Both the position numbers and the translations under genes were made by a program. The notes under the pieces were generated by a model, which was not told where the DNA came from, ran no database searches, and saw only the letters and a program-made list of their open reading frames with translations. From Desulfovibrio desulfuricans (GTDB taxonomy: Bacteria; Desulfobacterota; Desulfovibrionia; Desulfovibrionales; Desulfovibrionaceae): a DNA stretch of 64,000 bases. Every line of letters begins with the position of its first letter. The first letter of the stretch is position 1. Positions 16,784-24,983 of this stretch are shown here, one piece after another. The stretch spans positions 124,001 to 188,000 of the forward strand of contig NZ_JANFYZ010000001.1 of the NCBI RefSeq assembly GCF_024460775.1. Reading direction: 5' to 3'.

Positions 16784-16904
16784 GTAAAAGGCCTTGATCT
16801 TCCAGTGCGGAGAATGCTTACGGTGAATCAAAGTGGGCCGAGCCTCCCTTTGAGGGCTGGGTCAGCCCGCAGCCGACACCAATTCCCGAGGGAAGGAGAA
16901 TGCC

Positions 16905-17993
16905 ATGGAGCAATCAGCACAATTTGGGTCAACAGGTATGGAAACCTCGGCGCAGGCAGCCAAAAAGCAGCTTGCCACAAGTTTCAGAAGACGTGGCATG
17001 GTTACTGCCACCATGTCTGGGGTAGCATACGGAACATACACCGCGTTCATGACGCTCGCCATGACCTTGGGCGTGTGGGGAGTATGGTACGGCGGCGATT
17101 CCACTCTTTCTGAATTTTCCAAGCTCTTTTTGCTTGGCGCGCTTGGCGCGGCCACCACTGACGCGTGCAGCGCCGTGTGGGCAGTGCTGATTGCCATTGG
17201 CAAGGGCAAGTTTGGCGATGTTTTTCGCAGCATGGCCTCCAAGCCCGGCGCTATCCTCATGGCAGCCGCAGTTATCGGCGGCCCCCTTGCCAGTACCTGC
17301 TACGTGCTTGGCCTGCAGAGCGCCGGTTCCATCATTGTGCCCATCAGCGCGCTTTGCCCGGCCATCGGCGCCATTCTGAGCCGCATTCTCTTCAAACAGG
17401 CCCTGACCCCGCGCACCATGCTGGGTATCTTTATCTGCTTTATGGCCAGCGTCATGATCGGCAGCACTGGCCTTGCCGACAACGCACCGCCGAACCTCTT
17501 TGTGGGTATCGCCTTTGGTTTTCTGGCCGCCTTTGGCTGGGGGCTTGAAGGTTGCGTGGGCGGCTACGCCACTTCCATGATTGATCCTGAAATCGGCATC
17601 ACCATCCGCCAGCTTACCTCGGCCCTGACCAACCTGCTGATTCTTGTGCCCCTGTTTGCCTTTATTGGCGGCGACTCGGCCTTTGGGATGATCCGCACTG
17701 TCTTTACCGATGTTGACGCCATGCCCTGGTTTATCGTGGCTGGTTTTGGCGCGTACTTTGCCTTTATGCTCTGGTACAAGGGCAACGCCATGTGCGGAAC
17801 GGCGCTTGGCATGTCGTGCAACGGCGCGTTCTCTTTCTGGGGACCTTTCTTCTGCTGGCTGGTGCTCGGTCTGTGGTTCGGCATCGATGGTTACGCCCTT
17901 GCCCCCATTGCCTGGCTGGCCGCAGTCGTGATGATCGTCGGCATCTTTATCATTGCCGTCAATCCGCTGGATTTTTTCAGAAAGAAGGGATAA
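16905..17993 (+). CDS. DMT/EamA-like membrane transporter
   Basis: This is a 362-residue integral membrane protein with about ten hydrophobic segments after a ~35-residue polar N-terminus. Two five-helix halves are suggested by repeats of GxxxxxP-type segments (GPLASTCYVLGLQSAGSIIVPISALCPAIGAIL, within residues ~125-165), as in drug/metabolite transporters. ATG 16905 follows GGAAGGAGAATGCC. It ends with a short basic tail (FFRKKG). A small cytosolic gene and a MerR regulator follow on the same strand. The substrate is unknown; the neighbouring alcohol dehydrogenase suggests an alcohol, aldehyde or related organic solute. Confidence 0.75.
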   Translation: MEQSAQFGSTGMETSAQAAKKQLATSFRRRGMVTATMSGVAYGTYTAFMTLAMTLGVWGVWYGGDSTLSEFSKLFLLGALGAATTDACSAVWAVLIAIGKGKFGDVFRSMASKPGAILMAAAVIGGPLASTCYVLGLQSAGSIIVPISALCPAIGAILSRILFKQALTPRTMLGIFICFMASVMIGSTGLADNAPPNLFVGIAFGFLAAFGWGLEGCVGGYATSMIDPEIGITIRQLTSALTNLLILVPLFAFIGGDSAFGMIRTVFTDVDAMPWFIVAGFGAYFAFMLWYKGNAMCGTALGMSCNGAFSFWGPFFCWLVLGLWFGIDGYALAPIAWLAAVVMIVGIFIIAVNPLDFFRKKG

Positions 17994-17999
17994 TTTGCC

Positions 18000-18269
18000 A
18001 TGAAAAAGCCGCTTAACTTCGCCATTCTCAAGTATATGACAACGGTTAACGAGGCCTGCACAGAAGATGTGCTGTGCGCGCTCAAAGACGGGTACAGTTC
18101 GTTTCGGGCTTTCAACAAGTCTGACGTGCTCAACGCCCTCTTGACCGCGGAAGCCAACGGCCTGCTGGAAGAATCGCGTTATGACCTGGATGATGAAGGC
18201 CAGGTGCGCATGTTCTTTCGTGCCCATGCCGAAGGTGCAGCGACCATAAACCGCTACATTTCCAACTAA
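18000..18269 (+). CDS. small 89-aa protein, possibly winged-helix-like
   Basis: This 89-residue protein starts 6 bases after the transporter stop and is surely cotranscribed. The sequence (FRAFNKSDVLNALLTAEANGLLEESRYDLDDEG) looks like a compact helical domain ending in a beta wing, as in small winged-helix folds, but no clear family motif is seen. It has no signal peptide or membrane segment. A role as a local regulator or transporter accessory protein is possible; no function can be assigned. Confidence 0.65.
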   Translation: MKKPLNFAILKYMTTVNEACTEDVLCALKDGYSSFRAFNKSDVLNALLTAEANGLLEESRYDLDDEGQVRMFFRAHAEGAATINRYISN

Positions 18270-18278
18270 ATGTCCATT

Positions 18279-18306
18279 GCCGGGGAGGGGTGCGCCTCTC
18301 CCCGGC
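18279..18306 (+). terminator. GC-rich hairpin, possible terminator
   Basis: GCCGGGGAG (18279-18287) pairs with CTCCCCGGC (18298-18306) ten bases after the stop of the 89-aa gene. No T-run follows, so it may stabilise the 3' end or act only as a weak terminator. Confidence 0.45.
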
Positions 18307-18436
18307 GCAAGGGATGTGCCCGGCCTCGTTTTTGCTTCTGGCTGGTGGCGCAAATGCTCGATATAGGATGTTGTGAGGTTCGGGCAGGCGCATAATCATC
18401 CCTTTTTGCCCACCCTTCAAAAATCCGGGCAACGCC

Positions 18437-19321
18437 ATGACAAAACAAGGGTACACCATCAGCCAGATGAGCGAGATCTCCAAGATCTCCAAAAAGGCTC
18501 TGCGCTTTTATGACGACCTCGGCCTTATTTCTTCCAAGAGGCATGGGGGCAACAACTACCGCTACTATACGCAGGATGAACTGCTCGCCATCCCGCCGCT
18601 GAAATACTACAAGCAGATGGGGTTCAACCTCAGCGAGATCCGCGCCGCTTTTGAAGTGGGCAGCAATACCTCGCTTTCCGCGCTGCGAAAAATATTCATG
18701 AGCAAGATTGAATTGTTGCAGCAGGATGAAAAGCTGTTATTTCTGCGGCTTACATCTGTGCGCGACTGGCTTGAACTGCTGCACGAAGCAGAAATTGTGC
18801 TGGAAAACTGCCAGCAGAGTGTCTCGGTGAAGTATATTTCGCCGGAACGCATGCTTTTTATGGACCAGACATTTGTTTCTGATATCAAGTCTGCCATCAT
18901 CAACATGGATTTTACCAACTATGTTGAAGAAGTGGGCAATAATATCACCGGGCCGGTCATCATCAATTTTTCTTCCATAGAAAACAGGGTGCAAAACGAG
19001 GAGCAGCCCGTCAAACTGCTGCAAAAAACCGTATTCCCCTGCGGGGAAGACAAAATGGCGGATTATGGCGGGTACTTGGCGGCAAGCTGCTACCACATAG
19101 GCTCGCACGAAACCATCGGCAGCACCTACCGCAAACTGCAGCGCTGGTGCGCCTCAAACAACTATGTTTGCGACAATGGCTCGCATGAGCGCTATATTAC
19201 CGACTTCTGGACCACCAACAATGATTCGCTCTTTGTTACAGAAGTGCTGGTCAAGGTGAGCCGCCGCGGGAGTGTCGTGCACACCCCCAAATTCCATTTT
19301 GATTCAGACGACGATCTGTAA
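18437..19321 (+). CDS. MerR-family regulator with GyrI-like effector domain
   Basis: This is a 294-residue protein. Residues 1-75 form the MerR DNA-binding domain (YTISQMSEISKISKKALRFYD, then NNYRYYTQDEL), followed by a dimerisation coiled coil to about residue 125. The C-terminal ~155 residues match the GyrI/BmrR-type effector-binding fold, so the ligand is probably an organic cation or small hydrophobic molecule. Regulators of this class (BmrR, BltR) control exporters encoded next to them. The transporter operon just upstream and the palindrome at 16551-16573 are likely targets. Its stop touches the stop of the convergent GDSL gene. Confidence 0.85.
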   Translation: MTKQGYTISQMSEISKISKKALRFYDDLGLISSKRHGGNNYRYYTQDELLAIPPLKYYKQMGFNLSEIRAAFEVGSNTSLSALRKIFMSKIELLQQDEKLLFLRLTSVRDWLELLHEAEIVLENCQQSVSVKYISPERMLFMDQTFVSDIKSAIINMDFTNYVEEVGNNITGPVIINFSSIENRVQNEEQPVKLLQKTVFPCGEDKMADYGGYLAASCYHIGSHETIGSTYRKLQRWCASNNYVCDNGSHERYITDFWTTNNDSLFVTEVLVKVSRRGSVVHTPKFHFDSDDDL

Positions 19322-19918
19322 TCAGCCAAGTACGCGGGCCGCCTGCTGCGCCATCAGCTCGTGGCCCGCTTCGCTTGGGTGCAGACCGTCTGTATAGAGT
19401 GCGGAGAGCCAGTCAGAGGCATTGCCATCCGTTGGGCCTGCCTGACCGGGCAAACCCGCAAAAGCCTGCGAAAAATCCACGCATTGCAGAGAAAAATCCT
19501 CTGCGAGCACGCGTAACCACTGGTGCAGTGCGGCGTAGTCCGCACAGGCGCGCGGCAGGTCAACGCTGCCCAGCAGGGGAAAGCTTATGGGCGCATGCAC
19601 AGGAATGGGCACTCCCAGCACCGGGCGCACCCGTGCGCTGAAACTGTGTTGCACCAGCGCAAAAATATTGGCCTTGACTGTCCCAAGCCCTGCTCCCAAC
19701 GCCAGATCGTTGAACCCGCCCATGATCAGAACCGCGTCAGCGCCCGCCTGCACCACATGGTGGTGAAAGCGGGCCAGCATGCCGCCCGTGGTGTCGCCGT
19801 TGATGCCGCAGTTGCGCACGTCAATGCCCGTGCGCCGCGCCAGCAGGGTTGTCCATACCTTGGGGCGCGGAATGCCGTAGCCGTAAGTGAGGCTGTCGCC
19901 CAGACAAGCAATAATCAT
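19322..19918 (-). CDS. GDSL-family esterase/arylesterase (SGNH hydrolase)
   Basis: From ATG 19918 the protein has 198 residues, the size of TesA-type SGNH hydrolases; a longer frame to 19996 lacks similarity. All four blocks are visible: block I IIACLGDSLTYGYG with the catalytic Ser, block II Gly in GINGDTTGG, block III LIMGGFNDL, and block V DGLHPSEAGH with catalytic Asp and His. No signal peptide is seen with this start, so the enzyme is probably cytosolic. It lies 97 bases after the last radical SAM gene of the big operon and may be read through from it. Confidence 0.85.
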   Translation of the reverse strand: MIIACLGDSLTYGYGIPRPKVWTTLLARRTGIDVRNCGINGDTTGGMLARFHHHVVQAGADAVLIMGGFNDLALGAGLGTVKANIFALVQHSFSARVRPVLGVPIPVHAPISFPLLGSVDLPRACADYAALHQWLRVLAEDFSLQCVDFSQAFAGLPGQAGPTDGNASDWLSALYTDGLHPSEAGHELMAQQAARVLG

Positions 19919-20014
19919 GTTTGCAGCGTATTCCCTTGTGGATGATCGGGCAATATTCGCAACAGGCGGCCCGCGCCAGCAGGGGCGTACGGGCAAGGGC
20001 CGCCTGCGCCCGCA

Positions 20015-21103
20015 TCAGGCGGGCAATCCCATCTGCAGGCGAATGCGGCGTACATCCGCCTCTTCAGGTTTGAAAGGATAGTTGCGTATTCCAGGCCCTG
20101 GGCGGGAGTTGGCGTAGGGGCGGTTGCAGGCCACCTCGCCGTCGCGCCCGGTGCAGCCGCAGGTGCGGAACGGCTCGCCAGTGTCAATGACTGCATCCAG
20201 ATCGCCCTTGGAGAGGCCGTATCCCGTGAGGGCGCGGCGGTCGTTATAGGTGAAGAACCGCTCGTGGGCGTGGTCATTGTCGATGAGCCAGCGCGCCAGC
20301 TGAATGCGTCGGTACTGGTCAATGGGCGGCGGCAGGCGGTGCGCCAGAGGCGAACCCCCTTCGGGGAAAAACGAAAACAGATGCGTGTTGCCGCCCATGT
20401 CGTGCACTCGCTGCATGGCGCGGCACATGTCCTGCTCGGTTTCGCCCATGCCCACCATAAAGTGCGCCCCGGCCATTCCCTTGCCAAATATGTCCAGGCT
20501 TTCGCCAAGGCACTGCCAGTAGCGCTTCCATGAGTGCGGGCCGCCAACTCCTGAACCGCGATAGTGGTCAAACAGCTCGGGCGTGGCAAGATCAATGGCT
20601 ACGCCGACCTTGTCCGCCCCGGCATCGCGCAGTTCCTCAAGGTTTCTGCGGGTAAGGATGGTGGGCGAAACCAGCATGGAAACGGGTATATCAATGGCCT
20701 GACGCAAACGGCGGCATATCTCTGCGGCGTCGCGCGGAGCGCGGCTGTTGGTGAGCATGGAAATGCAGATGCGCTTGACGCGCTCCTGACGCCGCACAAT
20801 GCCCGCCACAATTTCATCAACAGTAAATGCGGGCCAGGTCACGCGGATAAAGCTTTTGCTCGTGCTTTCCTTCTTTTCTTTTGCGCCAGAGAGGCCGCAG
20901 TAGGCGCACTTTGCCGCGCAGCCAGAGCGGTAGGTCAGCAGCAGGTTGATGCACGAAAGGCAGGCGTTGCGGTAGAAGGATCCGGGGGCGAAGTCGAGCG
21001 TCATGGCTGCGGCAAGGCTCATGCGCGCAACCTCAGGGCTTTGGGGCTGTGTTTGCTGCCAGCAGGGCGGGCATTGGTTCTCAAGTTGGGTGGCTTGGCT
21101 CAT
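20015..21103 (-). CDS. radical SAM protein of the LipS1/LipS2 lipoyl synthase type
   Basis: This 362-residue radical SAM protein has its cluster motif in CAAKCAYCGLSGAKEKKE (CxxxCxxC) near residues 62-69. PVSMLVSPTILTRRNLEELRDAGADKVGVAID resembles the BioB/lipoyl-synthase-like barrel (residues ~140-171). It carries further C-terminal cysteines (FRTCGCTGRDGEVACNRP) that could hold a second Fe-S cluster. It is the last of four genes (ligase-DUF116, flavoprotein, two radical SAM) that together match the alternative lipoate assembly route described for sHdr-containing bacteria and archaea, where LipS1 and LipS2 each insert one sulfur. I cannot say which of the two this is. Confidence 0.7.
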   Translation of the reverse strand: MSQATQLENQCPPCWQQTQPQSPEVARMSLAAAMTLDFAPGSFYRNACLSCINLLLTYRSGCAAKCAYCGLSGAKEKKESTSKSFIRVTWPAFTVDEIVAGIVRRQERVKRICISMLTNSRAPRDAAEICRRLRQAIDIPVSMLVSPTILTRRNLEELRDAGADKVGVAIDLATPELFDHYRGSGVGGPHSWKRYWQCLGESLDIFGKGMAGAHFMVGMGETEQDMCRAMQRVHDMGGNTHLFSFFPEGGSPLAHRLPPPIDQYRRIQLARWLIDNDHAHERFFTYNDRRALTGYGLSKGDLDAVIDTGEPFRTCGCTGRDGEVACNRPYANSRPGPGIRNYPFKPEEADVRRIRLQMGLPA

Positions 21104-21175
21104 ATGTTGTCTCCAGCAAAAGTTATTGCGGCAAGCGTTGTGCGGGTAACACTTAGGCAGGCCTGGCGGCGGTGG

Positions 21176-22213
21176 CTACCAGCCCTTTGTTCCCTCGCCC
21201 AGCAGCACCGAGCAGCATGTTTTGCGGAATTCCGCCCGTAATCCCATGCGGGCCGCCAGTGCGGCGGCCTCGTGCGAGGGAAGGGCCATCCGGTTGATGC
21301 CAGCCCGTAGCGAAAGAACTTCCAGCGCGCTGGCATCCCGCCTCGGGCGGGCGCAGCCGAGGCTTATCTGGCTTTGCGGCATAAGCTCGCGCGCGCGGAT
21401 CACAAGCCCGCACACGCCGCGCGGGTCTGGCTGGCGCACGTTTTCCATGACTGTTCCGGCAAGGTTCATGTAGGCCACGATCACCAGCAGCCCGGGCGGG
21501 TGACGCGCCAGAATTTCCAGCGCGTGGTTTTCGCCCGCAAACCGCCCAAAATGCAGCCCTGCCACAATGTGCGGAACCACGGGCAGCTTTGCCGCAGCCA
21601 GAGCTTCAAGGCTTTGCTCCAGCAGTTGGGGGCCGTCCGGCAGATGGTAAACGCTGGCATAGGTCTTTTCGCTGCCAATAACGTCAAGCAGGGCCTGATC
21701 CACGCCAGCCCGCCGCAAGGCCAGGGCCGCTCGGTCATCCACCATGCCGCAGTGCACGGAAATGTAGAGTCCGGTTTCCTGCTTTATGGCCGCAATGGTG
21801 TCGGTAAAATCCTGCCACGGCACCTGCCCGCGCCCGTTGCAGCCGCCGGAAAGCAGCACCCCCTGCGCGCCCTGCGCCATCAGATCGCGGCACTTTTGCA
21901 ACAGCCTCTGGGGAGAGCTTACGTCAGGCATATTGAGCAGCAGCTTGCCGCCGCAGTGGGCGCATTGCTGGCGGCAGTCGGCTCCGGTGATGGAAAGCGC
22001 CGGGTACTGGCCCTGAACGCCGTCGCGTACATACATGCCGGGCAGATAGAACAGTATTTTTTTGCCGTGGATTTTCCACGAAAGTTCACGCGCTTCATTA
22101 AGCCGCGTACTATCCCACCGCAGTTCAGGGGGGATATCCGCCGGCCACGATGAATAGTAGCCGCCGTATGTTCCAGTGGCGGAATTTCCGCAGGATTCTT
22201 CAGCTTGCAGCAT
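21176..22213 (-). CDS. radical SAM protein, second of the LipS1/LipS2-type pair
   Basis: This is a 345-residue radical SAM protein. The motif CRQQCAHCGGKLL (CxxxCxxC) sits near residues 80-87 after LPGMYVRDGVQGQYPALSIT. The barrel continues with GVLLSGGCNGRGQVPW and VHCGMVDDRAALALRRAGVD. Late cysteines (SLGCARPRRD, KTCCSVLLG) are candidates for an auxiliary cluster. Its start overlaps the end of the flavoprotein gene by 14 bases, showing tight coupling. With the neighbouring radical SAM gene it forms the two-protein lipoyl synthase type that inserts sulfur into an octanoylated carrier; the carrier candidate is encoded at 26259-26684. Confidence 0.7.
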   Translation of the reverse strand: MLQAEESCGNSATGTYGGYYSSWPADIPPELRWDSTRLNEARELSWKIHGKKILFYLPGMYVRDGVQGQYPALSITGADCRQQCAHCGGKLLLNMPDVSSPQRLLQKCRDLMAQGAQGVLLSGGCNGRGQVPWQDFTDTIAAIKQETGLYISVHCGMVDDRAALALRRAGVDQALLDVIGSEKTYASVYHLPDGPQLLEQSLEALAAAKLPVVPHIVAGLHFGRFAGENHALEILARHPPGLLVIVAYMNLAGTVMENVRQPDPRGVCGLVIRARELMPQSQISLGCARPRRDASALEVLSLRAGINRMALPSHEAAALAARMGLRAEFRKTCCSVLLGEGTKGW

Positions 22214-23270
22214 AATATTCCCTGAATCCTATCCAGAATCTGTTGATGGCCTTGTCGAGCGAGCCGGTGTGCGCCTCCCATAAAAGGCGGCGCTGGTGCG
22301 CGTGCGACAGGGCGTCGCCGTAAAAATCGGCCCATTCTTCCTCGTAGCCCAGCAGAAGGGCCAGATCCCCCTCCAGAACGGCCTTGGCAGCCCAGCGGCC
22401 AGCCATTTCGCCGCCCTCCACAGCCTGAAAAATACCGGCCCCTGTGATGGGATGGGTGTGCCCTGCCGCATCGCCTGCAAGCACAGTGTCGCCATACACG
22501 CAAGGGCGGGGCGATCCTGCGGGTATCCAGCCGCCTGTGAGGCCCAGCGGCCTGTCGGCCACAAGGCCAAGCCCGGCCATGCCGCGCACAAAGCGCCGCA
22601 ACGCCCAGCGCAGGCCCGGCCTGCCGGGGGTGGACAGCATGCCAAGGCCCACGTTTGCCACATTGCCCTTGGGGAAAACCCAGGCGTAGCCAGCGCGGAT
22701 GCTTTCATCAAAATAGATGTGCGTGTGTTCCAGATGTTCCAGCAGGGGCAGACGCACCTGAATGGACGGCAGGCAGTGCGGGCGGGGCAGGCCAAGCCAG
22801 CGCGCCACGCGCGAAACAGGGCCGTCAGCCCCGATAACAACCTTGGCCGACACGCCTACGGTGGCGCTGTTGGGCGCGGACAGCAGCACTCTGCCGCCCG
22901 CGCCGCCTTCACGGCCAACAGCGGCGTGACCGGGAAGAATCCTCGCGCCGCTGCTCACGGCGGCGCGGGCAAGGGCCTGATCGAACATTTCCCTGTCGAT
23001 CACGCAACCGGGGGCGCTCATATCCTGTATGCAGCGGCCATGCAGAAAGCTGCGCATGCCCGTTGTGCGCTGCACGATATATTCGTCCCCCACATTGGCC
23101 TGACCAACCAGCATGGCCGGGATGTATTCCGCGCAGCGCACGGGCCTGCCCACTATGCGCCGCCGCTCGGCAACAATTACGGAAGCCCCGGCCAGAGCAG
23201 CCGCTCGCGCGGCGCTTGACCCGGCGGGGCCGCCGCCAACCACAAGAACATCGCAGTTGAGTACGCGCAT
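22200..23270 (-). CDS. FAD-dependent oxidoreductase, geranylgeranyl-reductase/LipT-like
   Basis: The start ATG 23270 has GGGAGG 8 bases upstream and gives 356 residues. The N-terminus is a Rossmann FAD site (VLVVGGGPAGSSAARAAALAG), followed by the typical RCAEYIPAMLV segment and the second FAD motif VLAGDAAGHTHPITGAGIF. This is the geranylgeranyl reductase-like flavoprotein family. In the alternative lipoate assembly clusters a flavoprotein of this type, LipT, is encoded beside lipS1 and lipS2 and is thought to supply electrons. Here it lies directly between the ligase gene (4-base gap) and a radical SAM gene (14-base overlap), so that role is more likely than lipid reduction. Confidence 0.7.
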   Translation of the reverse strand: MRVLNCDVLVVGGGPAGSSAARAAALAGASVIVAERRRIVGRPVRCAEYIPAMLVGQANVGDEYIVQRTTGMRSFLHGRCIQDMSAPGCVIDREMFDQALARAAVSSGARILPGHAAVGREGGAGGRVLLSAPNSATVGVSAKVVIGADGPVSRVARWLGLPRPHCLPSIQVRLPLLEHLEHTHIYFDESIRAGYAWVFPKGNVANVGLGMLSTPGRPGLRWALRRFVRGMAGLGLVADRPLGLTGGWIPAGSPRPCVYGDTVLAGDAAGHTHPITGAGIFQAVEGGEMAGRWAAKAVLEGDLALLLGYEEEWADFYGDALSHAHQRRLLWEAHTGSLDKAINRFWIGFREYYAAS

Positions 23271-23274
23271 GGGG

Positions 23275-24855
23275 CTACCTCCCGGCATGGCCTTGCGCCT
23301 GCTGCGCCACACGTAAAATGGAGTGCAGCAGGGGCATGTTCAGGCTTGTCTGGCTGCGGAACTGCCCCTGATGGGCGGCCTCGCTCTGATCCAGCTCGTA
23401 GCAGGTGGTGTTTTCTATATCTATGAGAATGCCGGGCAGGCCCATGCGGTCAAAATCTTCCGCATGCTTGATGTAGAATGGCTGGCAGCAGCAGCCGATG
23501 AAGGCGGAGACGCCTTGCCCCTTGAGCTTGCCCAGTTCTTCCATGAGATCTTCAAAGTTGGTTATGCAGACCGTGCGCAGTTTGCGCTCATGCCCCAGAG
23601 CCCAGGCTTCGCCCACGGAACATTCGCCGCAAGCGCGGCAGGCCTTGGTAAAGCGGAGGTCGCAATCCTTGAGTTTGGCGCAATAGGGCAGCAGCAGGGC
23701 TTGCGGCCCGGCGGCCAGCACCTGATCAAAATTCCCGTTGGTGGTGAAGATGCGGTTGCAGTGTTCAATGGGTATGCCGTGGCGGGCAATGGCGGCTTTT
23801 TCCATGGCCATGCGCAGGGGAATGCAGATGTCTTCCGCGTTCATGTCGGGTATGGCGATATGCCCTTCGTTGAAGAAGTCATGGATGATGCCGCAGAGGT
23901 GCTCCGTATTCAGGGGCTGACCGCGCAGGGCAGCCTCAAGGTCAAAGAGGGCGCGTGCGGGAAAAGACAAAAAGTCTCCGGTAATAAAAACGTTTTTGAG
24001 CACACGGCGCGGCATGTTGAGCTGCATGGTCATGCGCACAAGGCCGTAAGGCGATTTGCGCGCGCCTTGCACCACCTCCGTTTTTTCATAGGTGGGGCGC
24101 ACCATGTCTATCCATTCCTGCGACTGAAAATAGGGCAGCCGCTCGGCCAGCAGGTCTTCTTCCTCGGCGGTCAGGCCGCCGGGCACAAGGTTTATGCCCA
24201 TGTGCCGCTCAAAGGCATCGGCAAGTGCAGCCTTGATATCGGCGCTGGCGGGTACGCGTCCAAGCTCCCACGCCAGACAGGTGACGCGTTTTTTGACGGA
24301 ATCAATTTCCTTGGCTTTCAGCTTTTCCACTGGCACACGCAGGCATTTGAGCATGGTTTCCACGTCAAAATCCACCAGCAGCGTACCCTGAAACAGAAAT
24401 GCCGCGTCGCAGTCCGTGCCGCCCGTGCCGGATATCTTGCGACCCGCAACTTCTATGTCGTTACGGGGGCGAAAGGCCGCGTCAATGCCCATGCCGCGCA
24501 GGGCAGTGACGGTTGGCTCGCACAGGCGGCGGAACAGATTGGCATTGGGAATGCCCACGCCAAAAAAGGCTTTGTCGCAGATAAGCTCCCAGCCGATCTG
24601 GTTTTCATCAAACAGCAGGCCGCCACCGCCCGTAATGCGGCGATTGATGTCGATTCCCTGCTTGCGGCAGTAGGAAAGGCGTATTTCTTCCTGAATGGAC
24701 TGATGAAAGCCCACAAGCACCGTTGCCGGTTTGAACTGCAAAAAGCGCAGTGTATCCTGTGAGCGGCCACTGCCGCGAATTTCAAGCAGCACCTCGTCAA
24801 GAGCCATGTTCTCCGCCGCCGTAAGCGGCGGCAGATCAAGCAATCGCCACTGCAT
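23275..24855 (-). CDS. lipoate-protein ligase fused to a DUF116 domain
   Basis: This is a 526-residue two-domain protein. Residues ~1-255 are a lipoate/octanoate ligase (LplA family) with RRITGGGGLLFDENQ and the active-site lysine in RKISGTGG, and a short C-terminal extension. Residues ~285-510 are a DUF116 domain with its cysteine-rich signature (LPYCAKLKDCDLRFTKACRA, CGECSVGEA, FIGCCCQPFYIKHAEDF), which probably binds metal or an Fe-S cluster. The ligase half fits the sLpl(AB) enzyme of the LipS1/LipS2 route, which loads octanoate or lipoate onto the LbpA carrier. The role of DUF116 is unknown. GGAGG precedes ATG 24855. Confidence 0.8.
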   Translation of the reverse strand: MQWRLLDLPPLTAAENMALDEVLLEIRGSGRSQDTLRFLQFKPATVLVGFHQSIQEEIRLSYCRKQGIDINRRITGGGGLLFDENQIGWELICDKAFFGVGIPNANLFRRLCEPTVTALRGMGIDAAFRPRNDIEVAGRKISGTGGTDCDAAFLFQGTLLVDFDVETMLKCLRVPVEKLKAKEIDSVKKRVTCLAWELGRVPASADIKAALADAFERHMGINLVPGGLTAEEEDLLAERLPYFQSQEWIDMVRPTYEKTEVVQGARKSPYGLVRMTMQLNMPRRVLKNVFITGDFLSFPARALFDLEAALRGQPLNTEHLCGIIHDFFNEGHIAIPDMNAEDICIPLRMAMEKAAIARHGIPIEHCNRIFTTNGNFDQVLAAGPQALLLPYCAKLKDCDLRFTKACRACGECSVGEAWALGHERKLRTVCITNFEDLMEELGKLKGQGVSAFIGCCCQPFYIKHAEDFDRMGLPGILIDIENTTCYELDQSEAAHQGQFRSQTSLNMPLLHSILRVAQQAQGHAGR

Positions 24856-24983
24856 ATGCGCCTCCTGATCGGGTGTACGCGCCTCTTGCAGTCCGGATTA
24901 CCCTTTCCGCGCTGTACACCCCGTTTGTGCTGCGTTTTGTTGTTCCTGCGCTGCCCGCCGGCATGCCACAGTGTCGTTGGGCA

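Larger units (their letters stand above)
16347..16904. promoter_or_regulatory. 558-base divergent regulatory region
   Basis: The region separates the alcohol dehydrogenase (minus) and the transporter (plus). It contains a MerR-type palindrome at 16551-16573, an AT-rich stretch at 16640-16755, a terminator-like hairpin at 16760-16783, and a GC-rich leader up to the transporter start. In that leader GGGCTG (16855-16860) can pair with CAGCCC (16864-16869), and TTCC can pair with GGAA (16884-16895) right before the ribosome site. I cannot match it to a named riboswitch class. Confidence 0.4.
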
